From positions 25,857 through 89,856 of the forward strand of contig JAQTNA010000012.1 in the NCBI GenBank assembly GCA_028714035.1: a DNA stretch of 64,000 bases, given 5' to 3'. A model generated the notes under the pieces. It had not been told where the DNA came from. It made no database searches and was given only the letters and a program-made list of their open reading frames with translations. Position 1 is the first letter of the stretch, and each line of letters starts with the position of its first letter. Of the stretch, positions 28,172-36,818 are shown piece by piece. The DNA is from Rhodocyclaceae bacterium. GTDB lineage: Bacteria; Pseudomonadota; Gammaproteobacteria; Burkholderiales; Rhodocyclaceae. The translations under genes were made by a program, and so were the position numbers.

Positions 28172-29866
28172 TCAATCCGAGCCTTGGCTCTGGATCGGCC
28201 GATCCAGGGGTTTGATCGAGGATTCATTCAAGGTGGCGTCGAAAACTTCGATCACCTCGCGCACGAAGCCGTCCTGCTCCAGCGCCTCCACGGCCCGGTC
28301 ATGGCGCGCCTGCTTCTCGAGGGCGAGCCGCTCGGCCGGGGTTTCCGCAACGGTTTCCCCCAGGTCCACCTGCAAACGCATGGGACGGCCCAGGCAGCCG
28401 CTTAGCGCGGCTTGCAGTTTGTCCGCGGGCCCGCTGGTCATCAGAAGTTGCTTGTGCGCCGTGGTCAGGCGCAATTTCACCAGGTCACCGGATATTCCCA
28501 GCAGTTCGCAGTGCTGCCCCAGTTCCCGCGCCAGGCCACCCACATCGAGCCGGGCCAGGATGTCGTGCCAGTCGTCCGTCATCGCCCCGTCAGGAGCCTC
28601 GCCTGCCGGACTGGCCAAGGGAGATACTGCCACTACAGGCAGGGGAAGCGCCAATGGTGTCACCTGGGCAGGCTTGGGCTCCGGTGCGGCGGATCGCGCG
28701 GGCAACGTCACGGCAGCAGACGGCCCCGGCGTGGCGACCTTGCGCCCTCCGCCTTGCGCCCCCCCCGCGGCCAGGGCGGGCGGCGTCATGGGCCGGAAGG
28801 CATGGAGGCGCAGCAGGCACATGGTGAATCCGGAGTATTCATCCGGCGCCAGCGGCAGGTCGGCCCGGCCGTGAGTGACGATCTGGTAGGCGAGTTGCAG
28901 GTACTCGGCGTCGAAGACTGCCGCGTAGGCCGCGAGACGCACCCTTTCCGCCTCATCGGCGATGGCGCCCGGCGCCATCTGCACCAGGGCGACGCGGTGG
29001 AAAAGGCTGGCGAGTTCCAGCAACGCGCCGTCAAACGACAGGCTGCGCCCATCCATGGCATCCGCCAGTTGGAGCATGGCGGGAAGATCACCGGCGGACA
29101 GGCCGTCAAGCAAGCCGTACAGGTAATCCTCCCCCACCGTGCCCAGCATGTCGCGCACGCCCTCCTCCTCCACCCGCCCGGCGCCGTGGGCGATGGCCTG
29201 GTCCAGGAGCGACAAGGCATCGCGCATGGAACCTGCGGCGCCCTTGGCGATGTGACGCAAGGCCAGCGGCTCGAAGGGCACCTTTTCGGCCCCAAGGATG
29301 CGGGTAAGGTGCTCGATGATGTGCTGCGGCGGCATCTGTTTCAGGTTGAACTGAAGACAGCGCGAAAGCACGGTCACCGGAATCTTCTGCGGATCCGTGG
29401 TGGCGAGGATGAACTTGACATGTTCCGGCGGTTCTTCCAGCGTCTTCAGCATGGCGTTGAAGGCATGGCCGGAGAGCTGGTGCACCTCGTCAATCACATA
29501 GACCTTGTAGCGGCCACGGGCGGGAGTATAGGCCGCCTGTTCCAGGAGCGCCGCCATGTCGTCCACGCCCCGATTCGAGGCGGCGTCCATCTCGATGTAA
29601 TCCACGAAGCGACCCGAATCAATCTCGGTGCAGGCGCCGCAGGTACCGCAGGGCGTGGCGGTGATGCCGGTCTCGCAGTTCAAGGCCTTGGCCAGGATGC
29701 GGGCGATGGTGGTCTTGCCCACGCCCCGGGTGCCGGTGAACAGGTAGGCGTGATGCAAGCGCTGTTGTTCCAGGGCATGGGTGAGCGCGCGCACCACATG
29801 TTCCTGGCCCACCAGGGTCGAAAAGCTTTTCGGCCGCCATTTGCGCGCCAGTGCCTGATAACTCAT
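28172..29866 (-). CDS. dnaX: DNA polymerase III subunits tau/gamma
   Basis: 564 residues. [15 protein letters not shown] start, Walker [21 protein letters not shown], a four-Cys zinc module ([10 protein letters not shown] region), Walker [19 protein letters not shown] and sensor [13 protein letters not shown] Pro/Ala linker near 370-430 leads to the tau C-terminal domains. Clamp-loader ATPase for replication. I saw no clear slippery A-run for gamma production. An in-frame start at 29905 lies outside the conserved N-terminus. Confidence 0.97.
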   Translation of the reverse strand: MSYQALARKWRPKSFSTLVGQEHVVRALTHALEQQRLHHAYLFTGTRGVGKTTIARILAKALNCETGITATPCGTCGACTEIDSGRFVDYIEMDAASNRGVDDMAALLEQAAYTPARGRYKVYVIDEVHQLSGHAFNAMLKTLEEPPEHVKFILATTDPQKIPVTVLSRCLQFNLKQMPPQHIIEHLTRILGAEKVPFEPLALRHIAKGAAGSMRDALSLLDQAIAHGAGRVEEEGVRDMLGTVGEDYLYGLLDGLSAGDLPAMLQLADAMDGRSLSFDGALLELASLFHRVALVQMAPGAIADEAERVRLAAYAAVFDAEYLQLAYQIVTHGRADLPLAPDEYSGFTMCLLRLHAFRPMTPPALAAGGAQGGGRKVATPGPSAAVTLPARSAAPEPKPAQVTPLALPLPVVAVSPLASPAGEAPDGAMTDDWHDILARLDVGGLARELGQHCELLGISGDLVKLRLTTAHKQLLMTSGPADKLQAALSGCLGRPMRLQVDLGETVAETPAERLALEKQARHDRAVEALEQDGFVREVIEVFDATLNESSIKPLDRPIQSQGSD

Positions 29867-29909
29867 GGCGCGGATTCTAGCAGAATCGGCCCTATCGGCT
29901 TGCACCGAT

Positions 29910-29970
29910 ACGGTGAGCGGTATGGTATCCGCGCCTGCGGCGCGCCGCTTACCGCTTACCGCTTACCGCT
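29910..29970. repeat. 7-bp repeat element between dnaX and the RluE-like gene
   Basis: GTGAGCG, then the same central word TATCCGCGCCTGCGGCGCGC as at 27.7 kb, then three ACCGCTT heptamers running into the 3' end of the downstream gene, whose stop codon lies inside the repeat. Confidence 0.85.
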
Positions 29971-30499
29971 CTACCTCCCGCCACTCTCCCGGCTGCAAGC
30001 CGGCCAGGGTCCAGGGGCCGATGGCCGCGCGGATCAGGCGCAGAGTCGGGAAACCCACCTTGGCGGTCATGCGCCGCACCTGCCGGTTCTTGCCTTCCTT
30101 GAGCCGAATTTCCAGCCAGGAGGTGGGAATCGCTTGCCGGAAGCGGATAGGCGGATGCCGCGGCCAGAGGCTTTCCGGTTCGGAAATCAGCCGCGCCTTG
30201 CACGGCCGGGAGGTGAAGTCCCCCAGGTCCAGTCCCCCGCGCAGGCGCGCAAGGGCCTCCTCGTCGGGAACGCCTTCCACCTGCGCCCAGTAAACCTTTT
30301 CCATCTTGTGCCTGGGATCGCTGATACGGGCCTGAAGACGGCCATCGTCGGTGAGCAGGAGCAGCCCCTCGCTGTCCGCGTCCAGCCTGCCCGCCGGATG
30401 CACACCGGGAACGGGCACGAAGTCCTTGAGCGTCTGCCGCCCCTCCACCGGCCGAAACTGGGTGAGGACGTTGAACGGCTTGTTGAGCAGGATGAGCAC
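29963..30499 (-). CDS. rluE: RluE/RsuA-family rRNA pseudouridine synthase
   Basis: 178 residues, without the S4 domain of larger RsuA members, as in RluE. Catalytic Asp in AGRLDADSEGLLLLTDD near residue 40; KVYWAQVEG near 68; LKEGKNRQVRRM near 133. RluE modifies U2457 of 23S rRNA. The last two codons and stop (GAG CGG TAA) are supplied by the heptamer repeat. Lies 23 bases after aceK. Confidence 0.88.
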   Translation of the reverse strand: MLILLNKPFNVLTQFRPVEGRQTLKDFVPVPGVHPAGRLDADSEGLLLLTDDGRLQARISDPRHKMEKVYWAQVEGVPDEEALARLRGGLDLGDFTSRPCKARLISEPESLWPRHPPIRFRQAIPTSWLEIRLKEGKNRQVRRMTAKVGFPTLRLIRAAIGPWTLAGLQPGEWREVER

Positions 30500-30522
30500 A
30501 ACGGGAAGCAGGGAAACCGGGC

Positions 30523-32310
30523 TCAGGAAAGGCCTCGGCCGCCCCCGTCGCTCGGTTCGCTCGGGCGGAACAGATGGCCGAAGCGCTCGTCTTCCGAATA
30601 GGGGAAGAAATCCACGATCAACCCGGCGCGAATCTTGGCCTGGGTCTCCTGCCAGAACTTGGGGTTCAGGAGATCGGTGTGGTATTTCATGAAGGCGGCC
30701 CGGACTTGGGGGTTGTAGAGGATGAAGGTGGCAAACTCTTCCGGGAACACGTCGTTCCGGAACACGGTATACCAGGGCTCGCTGGACATTTCCATCTCCG
30801 GATAGGGCGCCTCCGGAATCCAGCGGAAATGACAGTCGGTCATGTACTCGATCTCGTCGTAGTCATAGAACACGACCCGGCCATAGCGCGTGACGCCGAA
30901 GTTCTTCCACAGCATGTCCCCGGGGAAGATGTTGACCGCGGCCATCTCCTTGATGGCACTGCCGTAGTCCCGCACCACACGCTCCAGTTCCTCGCCCTTG
31001 GCCGTTTCCAGGTAGATGTTGAGCGGGATCATGCGCCGCTCGATGTAGAGATGGCGGAACACCAGGGTATTCTCGTCTTCCTCGATGGAAGACGGTGCCA
31101 GGCGACGCAGTTCGTCCATCAGTTCGGCGGAGAAGCGTGCCTTGGGCAGGGCGACGTTGGCGAAATCCAGGGTATCGGCCATGCGCCCCACCCGGTCGTG
31201 GCGTTTCACCAGCACGTACTTGGCAAGCACTGTCTCCCGGTCCACTTCCTTGCTGCTGCCGAAAACGTCCTTGATGATCTTGAACACGTAGGGGAAGGAC
31301 GGCAGGGTGAATACCAGCATGACCAGTCCGCGTATGCCCGGGGCGATGATGAAATCGTCGTTCGAATGGCGCAGATGGGCCATGAGATCCCGCGCGAACA
31401 GGCTCTTGCCCTGCTTGGCCAGGCCGAGCATGGTGTACAGCTCGGAGCGGGGCTTGTTGGGCATGATGCTGCGCAGGAAGGTCACGTAGCTTGATGGCAC
31501 GTCCATGTCCACCAGGAAGTAGGCCCGGGACAGGGAGAACAGGATGGCGATGCTGGTCACGTCCAGCAGGATCGTGTCCAGGTACAGGCGTCCGTTCTCG
31601 TCGTGCAGGAACGGCAGGGCAAAGGGGTATTCCACGGTACCGTTGACCGCCTTGCCGATGATGTAGGCCGCCTTGTTGCGATAGAAGGCGGAATGCAAGA
31701 CCTGTATCTGGCAATTGGCCTCGGCATGCGGCCAGACACCGCCAAGATGGCGCCGAACCATGATCAGGACCCGGTCAATGTCCCTTTCCAGGTTGGCGAA
31801 AGGACAATGCCAGTCAAAGTCCAGGAAGATGCGGCGTGCCGTGTCCCGGAGATCGCTCTGGTTCGGGTAATAACTGCGGTAGGAGGGCGGATCGGACTCC
31901 AGGTACTCGGTGGAAATGGCCGGGCGCAGGAAGATGAAGTCGTTGTGGAAGTAGGTGTGGTGCAGAATCTTGGTGGTGACCGAGTTGAAGAAAGTCTCCG
32001 CCAGTTCCGGCTGCTTGTGATTGATGAGCTTGCCGATGAACATCAGCTTGGCCGATTGCCAGGTGGCGGCATCCAGTGAATCTGCCCGGAACTCGTTGCG
32101 CAGGCGCTCCACGCACTCATCCACCCGATCGGTGTAGAACTGGATGCGGTCCCGTACCGCCTTCTGCACTTCCAGCCACTCGCCCTCCTCGAACAGGCCC
32201 TTGGCCCTGGCCGTGGTCTCCCGGAACAGACGGTAGTGCTTGTCGAAACCGTCCACGAGCGCCTGGGCAATACCGGCCGCGACGGAGTGCTGATCAGATA
32301 GGAAGTCCAT
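30523..32310 (-). CDS. aceK: Isocitrate dehydrogenase kinase/phosphatase
   Basis: 595 residues, full AceK length. The N-terminal regulatory half includes RSYYPNQSDLRDTARRIF. The kinase half has the P-loop-like APGIRGLVMLVFTLPSFP near residue 325, the VFKIIKD lysine strand, and NIFPGDMLWKNFG with FYDYDEIEYMTDC (catalytic and metal Asp) near 465-490. Reversibly phosphorylates isocitrate dehydrogenase to divert isocitrate to the glyoxylate shunt. Ends with a Gly/Arg-rich tail (SDGGGRGLS). The start codon abuts heptamer repeats and has no Shine-Dalgarno. Glyoxylate-shunt genes are not adjacent. Confidence 0.97.
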   Translation of the reverse strand: MDFLSDQHSVAAGIAQALVDGFDKHYRLFRETTARAKGLFEEGEWLEVQKAVRDRIQFYTDRVDECVERLRNEFRADSLDAATWQSAKLMFIGKLINHKQPELAETFFNSVTTKILHHTYFHNDFIFLRPAISTEYLESDPPSYRSYYPNQSDLRDTARRIFLDFDWHCPFANLERDIDRVLIMVRRHLGGVWPHAEANCQIQVLHSAFYRNKAAYIIGKAVNGTVEYPFALPFLHDENGRLYLDTILLDVTSIAILFSLSRAYFLVDMDVPSSYVTFLRSIMPNKPRSELYTMLGLAKQGKSLFARDLMAHLRHSNDDFIIAPGIRGLVMLVFTLPSFPYVFKIIKDVFGSSKEVDRETVLAKYVLVKRHDRVGRMADTLDFANVALPKARFSAELMDELRRLAPSSIEEDENTLVFRHLYIERRMIPLNIYLETAKGEELERVVRDYGSAIKEMAAVNIFPGDMLWKNFGVTRYGRVVFYDYDEIEYMTDCHFRWIPEAPYPEMEMSSEPWYTVFRNDVFPEEFATFILYNPQVRAAFMKYHTDLLNPKFWQETQAKIRAGLIVDFFPYSEDERFGHLFRPSEPSDGGGRGLS

Positions 32311-32405
32311 GAGGGTCAGTTGTCGGTTGTCAGTTATCGGTTGTCAGGGTCTTGGGTCGCACCGAAGGCGCGCAAACTTCAACCCCTCACCCCTCACTCC
32401 TCACG
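32311..32405. repeat. 7-bp repeat element between rfaE1 and aceK
   Basis: GTTGTCA/GTTATCG heptamers, a short unique centre containing CGAAGGCGCGCAA, then CCCCTCA/CTCCTCA heptamers that enter the rfaE1 3' end. Confidence 0.82.
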
Positions 32406-33325
32406 CCCTCCAAGAGTTCTTCTCGTGTGACGGTCGCCGTGCCGAGCTTGGCGACCACGATGCCCCCCGCCTTGTTGGCCAGCGCCATGGCCGCCGCCAT
32501 GTCCAGGCCGCAGGCCAGCATGACCGCCAGGGTCGCGATCACTGTATCACCGGCACCGCTCACGTCATAGACTTCCCGGGCCTGGGCGGGTTGATGCACG
32601 CTGCCGTTGGCGGAAAAGAGGGTCATGCCTTCCTCGCTCCGGGTCACCAGCAAGGCATCCAGGTTCAGGCTGGCACGCAGGGATTCGGCTCGCCCGCGCA
32701 AGTCTTCTTCCGAGTTCCAGCGTCCCACGACCTGGCGCAGTTCGGAACGGTTCGGGGTGAGCAGGGTCGCACCGGCATAGCGCTGGTAGTCCTCGCCCTT
32801 GGGGTCCACCAGCACGATCTTGCCGGCCTCCCGCGCCAGGCGAATCATTTCGGTGATATGCGTCAGTCCGCCCTTGCCGTAGTCCGAGAGGATCACCACC
32901 TGGTAATCGGGCAGGATGCGCCGGTATTCCTCCAGCTTGCCTTTGAGCACCTCGTGATCCGGCGAATTTTCGAAATCAATTCTCAGCAGTTGCTGTTGCC
33001 TGGCCACCACCCGCAGCTTGATGGTGGTGGAGAGCCCCGCGTCCCGGTGCAGGCAGGTCTCGATGCCGGAAGAGACGAGCAGTCGCTCCAGTGCCTGACC
33101 GGCCTCGTCCTCACCCACCACCGAGAGCAGGGCCACTCTGGCGCCCAGTGCCTGGGCATTGCGCGCCACGTTGGCCGCCCCGCCCAGGCGCTCCTCGACG
33201 CGTTCGACCTTGACCACGGGCACGGGCGCCTCGGGCGATATCCGCCCCACATCACCAAACCAGTAACGGTCCAGCATGACGTCACCCACCACCAGGATGC
33301 GGGCTTTGGAAGTATCGGGGAACAT
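32387..33325 (-). CDS. rfaE1: D-glycero-beta-D-manno-heptose-7-phosphate kinase
   Basis: 312-residue PfkB-family kinase corresponding to the N-terminal half of HldE; the adenylyltransferase half is absent, so a separate rfaE2 is expected elsewhere. VVGDVMLDRYWFGDV start, LGGAANVARNAQALGA near residue 47, ILSDYGKGGLT near 145, VDPKGEDYQRYAGA near 172 and catalytic YDVSGAGDTVIATL near 258. Phosphorylates heptose-7-phosphate for lipopolysaccharide core. The final residues VRSEG and stop are read straight from the heptamer repeat (GTGAGGA, GTGAGGG). Confidence 0.94.
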   Translation of the reverse strand: MFPDTSKARILVVGDVMLDRYWFGDVGRISPEAPVPVVKVERVEERLGGAANVARNAQALGARVALLSVVGEDEAGQALERLLVSSGIETCLHRDAGLSTTIKLRVVARQQQLLRIDFENSPDHEVLKGKLEEYRRILPDYQVVILSDYGKGGLTHITEMIRLAREAGKIVLVDPKGEDYQRYAGATLLTPNRSELRQVVGRWNSEEDLRGRAESLRASLNLDALLVTRSEEGMTLFSANGSVHQPAQAREVYDVSGAGDTVIATLAVMLACGLDMAAAMALANKAGGIVVAKLGTATVTREELLEGVRSEG

Positions 33326-33465
33326 GGGATTCAGGGATCAGGGATCAGGGATCAGGGATCAGGAGCTAGGAGCTAGGGGCTAGGGGTCAGCATCCGCGCG
33401 CTTTGCGCGCGCTAACTATTGCTAGCCTCTCTGACTTCCTAGCCTCTAGTCCCCTATCTCCGTCC
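33326..33465. repeat. Large 7-bp repeat palindrome between ugd and rfaE1
   Basis: Four GGGATCA heptamers, then GGAGCTA, GGAGCTA, GGGGCTA and GGGGTCA, then a GCGCGC-TTT-GCGCGC hairpin near 33397-33411, then complementary TAGCCTC/TAGTCCC words that reach the ugd stop. The best example of the arm-centre-arm layout. Confidence 0.9.
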
Positions 33466-34779
33466 GATGGGCAGGTATTCCAGGCCGAAGGAACGCACCA
33501 GGGCCGGCTCGTACATGTTGCGGCCGTCCACGATCACCGGGGTCCTGAGTTTCGACTTGATGGCTTCGAAATCCGGGCTGCGGAATTCCTTCCATTCGGT
33601 GACGATGATCAGGGCATCGGCGCCGTCCAGGGCCGCCATGGGCCCATCCACATAGGCCAGTCGCGGTTCCTCGCCGATACTGCGCTCCGCCTCGTGCATG
33701 GCGACCGGGTCGTAGGCCGCCACGGTGGCGCCCGCCGCGAACAGATCAGCCAGCAGATATCGGCTCGGCGCTTCGCGCATGTCGTCGGTATTGGGCTTGA
33801 ACGCGAGCCCCCAGACGGCAAACCTCCTGCCGGAAAGATCCTCCCCGAAACGGGCCTTGATCTTCTTGGCCAGCACGCCCTTCTGGGCCTCGTTGGCCTC
33901 CTCCACCGCATTCAGGACTTTCAGTTCGATGCCGGCATCCTGCCGCGCCGTACGCTGTAGTGCCTGGACATCCTTGGGGAAGCAGGAACCGCCGTAGCCA
34001 CAGCCGGGGTAGAGGAAGTGATAGCCGATGCGCGGGTCTGAGCCTATGCCCTGGCGCACATGCTCGATATCCGCACCGAGGACCTCGGCCAGATTGGCCA
34101 GTTCGTTCATGAAGGAGATGCGGGTGGCCAGCATGGCGTTGGCCGCATACTTGGTCAGTTCGGCGCTCTTCACATCCATGATGATGAGGCGATCGTGGTT
34201 GCGCTGGAAGGGACCGTACAAGGCGCGCATCAGCTCGATGGCCTTCGGTTCCTCCGCACCGACCACGATGCGGTCCGGCCGCATGAAGTCATCCACCGCC
34301 GCGCCTTCCTTCAGGAACTCGGGGTTCGAGACCACGCTGTATTCGATGGCAGCGCCGCGGGTTGCCAGTTCCTCGGCAATGGCCGCGCGCACCTTGTCGG
34401 CCGTACCCACGGGCACGGTGGACTTATCCACGACAACCTTGTAGCCAGTCATGTGGCGACCGATGTTGCGCGCCGCCGCCACGACGTATTGCAGGTCGGC
34501 CGACCCGTCCTCGTCGGGAGGCGTACCGACGGCGATGAACTGGATGGTGCCGTAGGCCACGGCCTCTTGCACATCCGTGGTGAAACGCAGGCGCCCGGCG
34601 GCGACATTGCGCGCCACCATCTCCTTCAGGCCGGGTTCATAGATGGGAATGCCGCCTTCCTGGAGAATACGGATCTTCTCCGCATCCACGTCCAGACAGA
34701 GTACGTCGTTGCCCACTTCCGCCAGGCAGGTGCCGCTGACCAGGCCCACGTAGCCCGTTCCGATCACAGTGACTTTCAT
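33454..34779 (-). CDS. ugd: UDP-glucose 6-dehydrogenase
   Basis: 441 residues. NAD-binding [33 protein letters not shown] near residue 118, [15 protein letters not shown] near 150, catalytic Cys in [15 protein letters not shown] near 258, and [14 protein letters not shown] near 325. Oxidises UDP-glucose to UDP-glucuronate for surface polysaccharide or lipid A modification. Start supported by GGAA about 8 bases upstream. Lies between lapB and rfaE1, a lipopolysaccharide-oriented cluster. Confidence 0.97.
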   Translation of the reverse strand: MKVTVIGTGYVGLVSGTCLAEVGNDVLCLDVDAEKIRILQEGGIPIYEPGLKEMVARNVAAGRLRFTTDVQEAVAYGTIQFIAVGTPPDEDGSADLQYVVAAARNIGRHMTGYKVVVDKSTVPVGTADKVRAAIAEELATRGAAIEYSVVSNPEFLKEGAAVDDFMRPDRIVVGAEEPKAIELMRALYGPFQRNHDRLIIMDVKSAELTKYAANAMLATRISFMNELANLAEVLGADIEHVRQGIGSDPRIGYHFLYPGCGYGGSCFPKDVQALQRTARQDAGIELKVLNAVEEANEAQKGVLAKKIKARFGEDLSGRRFAVWGLAFKPNTDDMREAPSRYLLADLFAAGATVAAYDPVAMHEAERSIGEEPRLAYVDGPMAALDGADALIIVTEWKEFRSPDFEAIKSKLRTPVIVDGRNMYEPALVRSFGLEYLPIGRR

Positions 34780-34795
34780 TTCAAGTTCCTAAATA

Positions 34796-34866
34796 GAGGG
34801 GAAGTAGAAAGTGGAAAGTGGGAAGTGGGGTACCCACTCCCACCTACCCACTCCCCACTGCCCGTC
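34796..34866. repeat. 7-bp repeat palindrome between lapB and ugd
   Basis: GAAGTAG, AAAGTGG, AAAGTGG, GAAGTGG, a GGTACC centre, then CCCACTC, CCACCTA, CCCACTC, CCCACTG: a heptamer array and its complement around a six-base dyad. The word differs from the other elements but the design is the same. Confidence 0.88.
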
Positions 34867-34870
34867 ATGG

Positions 34871-36046
34871 TTACGGTGCCAAATCAAATTCCTCGGTGCG
34901 CTTGGGCGGGTAGGTTTCCCAGCCGCCGCAAGCGGGGCAATGCCAATAGAACTGGCGCGCCTGGAAGCCGCAATGATCGCAACGGTAGCGGGCCACCCGG
35001 CGGGTGTGGTTGTGGATCAGGCCCTTCACCAGTTCCAGATCGGGCCGGTTCTCCGGGCTCGCCACCTGAACACGCGCCTCCAGCATCTTTTCCAAGCCGA
35101 GGAGGGTCGGATTGCGCCTCACCTCGTCGCGTACGACCTGATAGGCCTCGGCCGCCCCGTTGATTTCCAGCTGGCACTGGTAGACCGTCTCCAGGAGATC
35201 CACGGAGGGGTGACGTTCCAGGTAGCCCTGAAGCAATTGTAGCCCCTGTGCCACCCGGTCCAGCTTGCGATGAGCCTCCAGCAGGCGCACCGCCACCAGA
35301 GCCAGATAGACAGGATTTTGCTGTTCGACCCGCTTCCAGGTCTCGATGGCGGCTTCGTACTCACCGGCGGCCGCCTCCATGTCGCCCAGCATGACATTGG
35401 CCCGGACATTGCGTCGGTTCGCCGCAAGCGCCTCGAGGAGAAGGGAGCGGGCGGCCTCGGGACGGGAGTTGCCAACTTCCTGAAACGCCAGTTCACAATA
35501 GAAATTGGCTATTTCCCTGTGCCACAGACGGCCCGTCCTCTCCTGTTGCAGACGCGCGACCTCGATGGCCTTCGTCCACTCCTTCTCCTGCTGGTAGATG
35601 TCCAGCAGGGCGTTCAGCGCCGTCTCATCCAGCTCTGTGTCTTTCAACTTGAGAAAACTGTCTTCCGCCCGATCCAGGAGGCCTGCCTTGAGGAAGTCCT
35701 GACCCAGTTCCAGGAGCGCCGAGAGACGTTGATCCTGGCCCAGATCCTCCCTCTCCAGGAGATTCTGATGCATGCGTATGGCGCGGTCGGTCTCGCCCCT
35801 GCGGCGAAAAAGGCTCCCCAGGGCAAAATGAAGCTCTATGGTCTCGGGCTCGACCTTCACCGCTTCCAGGAAGGCCTCGATGGCCTTGTCCGGCTGCTCG
35901 TTCACCAGGAAATTGAGCCCCTTGAAATAGGAACGGGGCAGGCTACGGGAATCCCGCACCACGTGACGGATGTCCACCCGCGCCGCCACCCAGCCGAGGG
36001 CGAAAAACAGGGGGAAAGCCAGCAGCCACCAGAGTTGAAAGTCCAT
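34871..36046 (-). CDS. lapB: Lipopolysaccharide assembly protein B
   Basis: 391 residues. One N-terminal membrane helix (WWLLAFPLFFALGWVAARVD), then about nine TPR units from residue 45, and a C-terminal rubredoxin-type metal site CDHCGF ... HCPACGGWETY. Controls LpxC turnover with FtsH and so limits lipid A synthesis; acts at the cytoplasmic face of the inner membrane. Start at 36046 places the helix at the N-terminus; the longer in-frame start is not supported. Follows lapA by 16 bases. Confidence 0.95.
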   Translation of the reverse strand: MDFQLWWLLAFPLFFALGWVAARVDIRHVVRDSRSLPRSYFKGLNFLVNEQPDKAIEAFLEAVKVEPETIELHFALGSLFRRRGETDRAIRMHQNLLEREDLGQDQRLSALLELGQDFLKAGLLDRAEDSFLKLKDTELDETALNALLDIYQQEKEWTKAIEVARLQQERTGRLWHREIANFYCELAFQEVGNSRPEAARSLLLEALAANRRNVRANVMLGDMEAAAGEYEAAIETWKRVEQQNPVYLALVAVRLLEAHRKLDRVAQGLQLLQGYLERHPSVDLLETVYQCQLEINGAAEAYQVVRDEVRRNPTLLGLEKMLEARVQVASPENRPDLELVKGLIHNHTRRVARYRCDHCGFQARQFYWHCPACGGWETYPPKRTEEFDLAP

Positions 36047-36062
36047 GACGATGCTGTCTCTC

Positions 36063-36314
36063 TCAGGAGGCCGTGCCGTCGCGCCCATCCCTCAGGCGCG
36101 CCAGTTCCCTGCGCTGGGACAGGACGGTGGCAAAGGTACCGGTCAGCCCCACCACGGCGCCCAGGACGAAGAAAAGAAGCATGACGAACACCAGCGGCAG
36201 TTGCCAGGACAGCCCGAAGAAAAAGCTCAGGTTGACGATGCCACTGTTTTTGATGGCGAAGCCGAGCAACAGCACGAAGGCCACGGCGCGGAAAATCCAG
36301 ATCAGGCTACGCAT
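36063..36314 (-). CDS. lapA: Lipopolysaccharide assembly protein A domain protein
   Basis: 83 residues with two membrane helices (about 7-25 and 38-62) separated by NSGIVNLSFFFGLSWQLPL, the LapA hallmark, and a charged C-terminal tail (LSQRRELARLRD) likely coiled. Partner of LapB; same order as in E. coli yciS-yciM. Confidence 0.9.
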   Translation of the reverse strand: MRSLIWIFRAVAFVLLLGFAIKNSGIVNLSFFFGLSWQLPLVFVMLLFFVLGAVVGLTGTFATVLSQRRELARLRDGRDGTAS

Positions 36315-36463
36315 GCGGATAATGGGTTCGGTTTGTGAGCGCCAGACGCTTCCGGACGGCAGCCGGCATCATACTATACAAGGGACGAGGGCGATGCCTG
36401 GCGGCAGCTTTTGCGGCAGCGGAAACAGGTCGAAGCGTTGGCGCCCGATGAAACACCGGGCGA

Positions 36464-36491
36464 AAAAAGAGGCGGCAAAGCCGCCTCTTTT
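36464..36491 (-). terminator. Terminator between ihfB and lapA
   Basis: AAAAGAGGCGGC-AAA-GCCGCCTCTTTT, a 12-bp perfect stem with T run on either strand; ends the rpsA-ihfB transcript or attenuates lapAB. Confidence 0.88.
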
Positions 36492-36514
36492 CAGGTTCCG
36501 CGAGGGAAGATGGA

Positions 36515-36799
36515 TCAGGCCTCCTGATCCACCCGCTCGCGCAGTTCCTTGCCTGCCTTGAAGTGCGGGACATACTTTTCCGGCACCTGCACCTTGTCAC
36601 CTGACTTCGGGTTACGCCCGACACGCGGCGGCCGATAGCTGAGAGCAAAGCTGCCGAAGCCGCGGATCTCGATGCGGTCCCCCTGCGCGAGGCTGGAGGA
36701 CATGGCATCGAGAATCACCTTCACGGCGTAATCAGCATCCTTCGCCACCAGCTGCGGAAACCGCAGGGCGAGCCGGTTGATGAGTTCCGACTTGGTCAT
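36515..36799 (-). CDS. ihfB: Integration host factor subunit beta
   Basis: 94 residues. [17 protein letters not shown] start, [20 protein letters not shown], and the DNA-bending arm [23 protein letters not shown] at 36799 preferred over GTG at 36808. Lies 19 bases downstream of rpsA, as is usual in proteobacteria. Confidence 0.96.
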   Translation of the reverse strand: MTKSELINRLALRFPQLVAKDADYAVKVILDAMSSSLAQGDRIEIRGFGSFALSYRPPRVGRNPKSGDKVQVPEKYVPHFKAGKELRERVDQEA

Positions 36800-36818
36800 G
36801 GCCGACACGACTCCTCGC

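Noticed and set aside
28172..29866. Programmed frameshift for a gamma subunit in dnaX
   Set aside because: No convincing A-rich slippery sequence followed by a stem-loop was seen.
28412..30601. 729-codon plus-strand open frame
   Set aside because: Antisense to dnaX and the RluE-like gene in GC-rich DNA; both of those carry full catalytic motifs.
33326..33465. Heptamer arrays considered as CRISPR
   Set aside because: Unit is 7 bp with no spacers of constant length and no cas genes.
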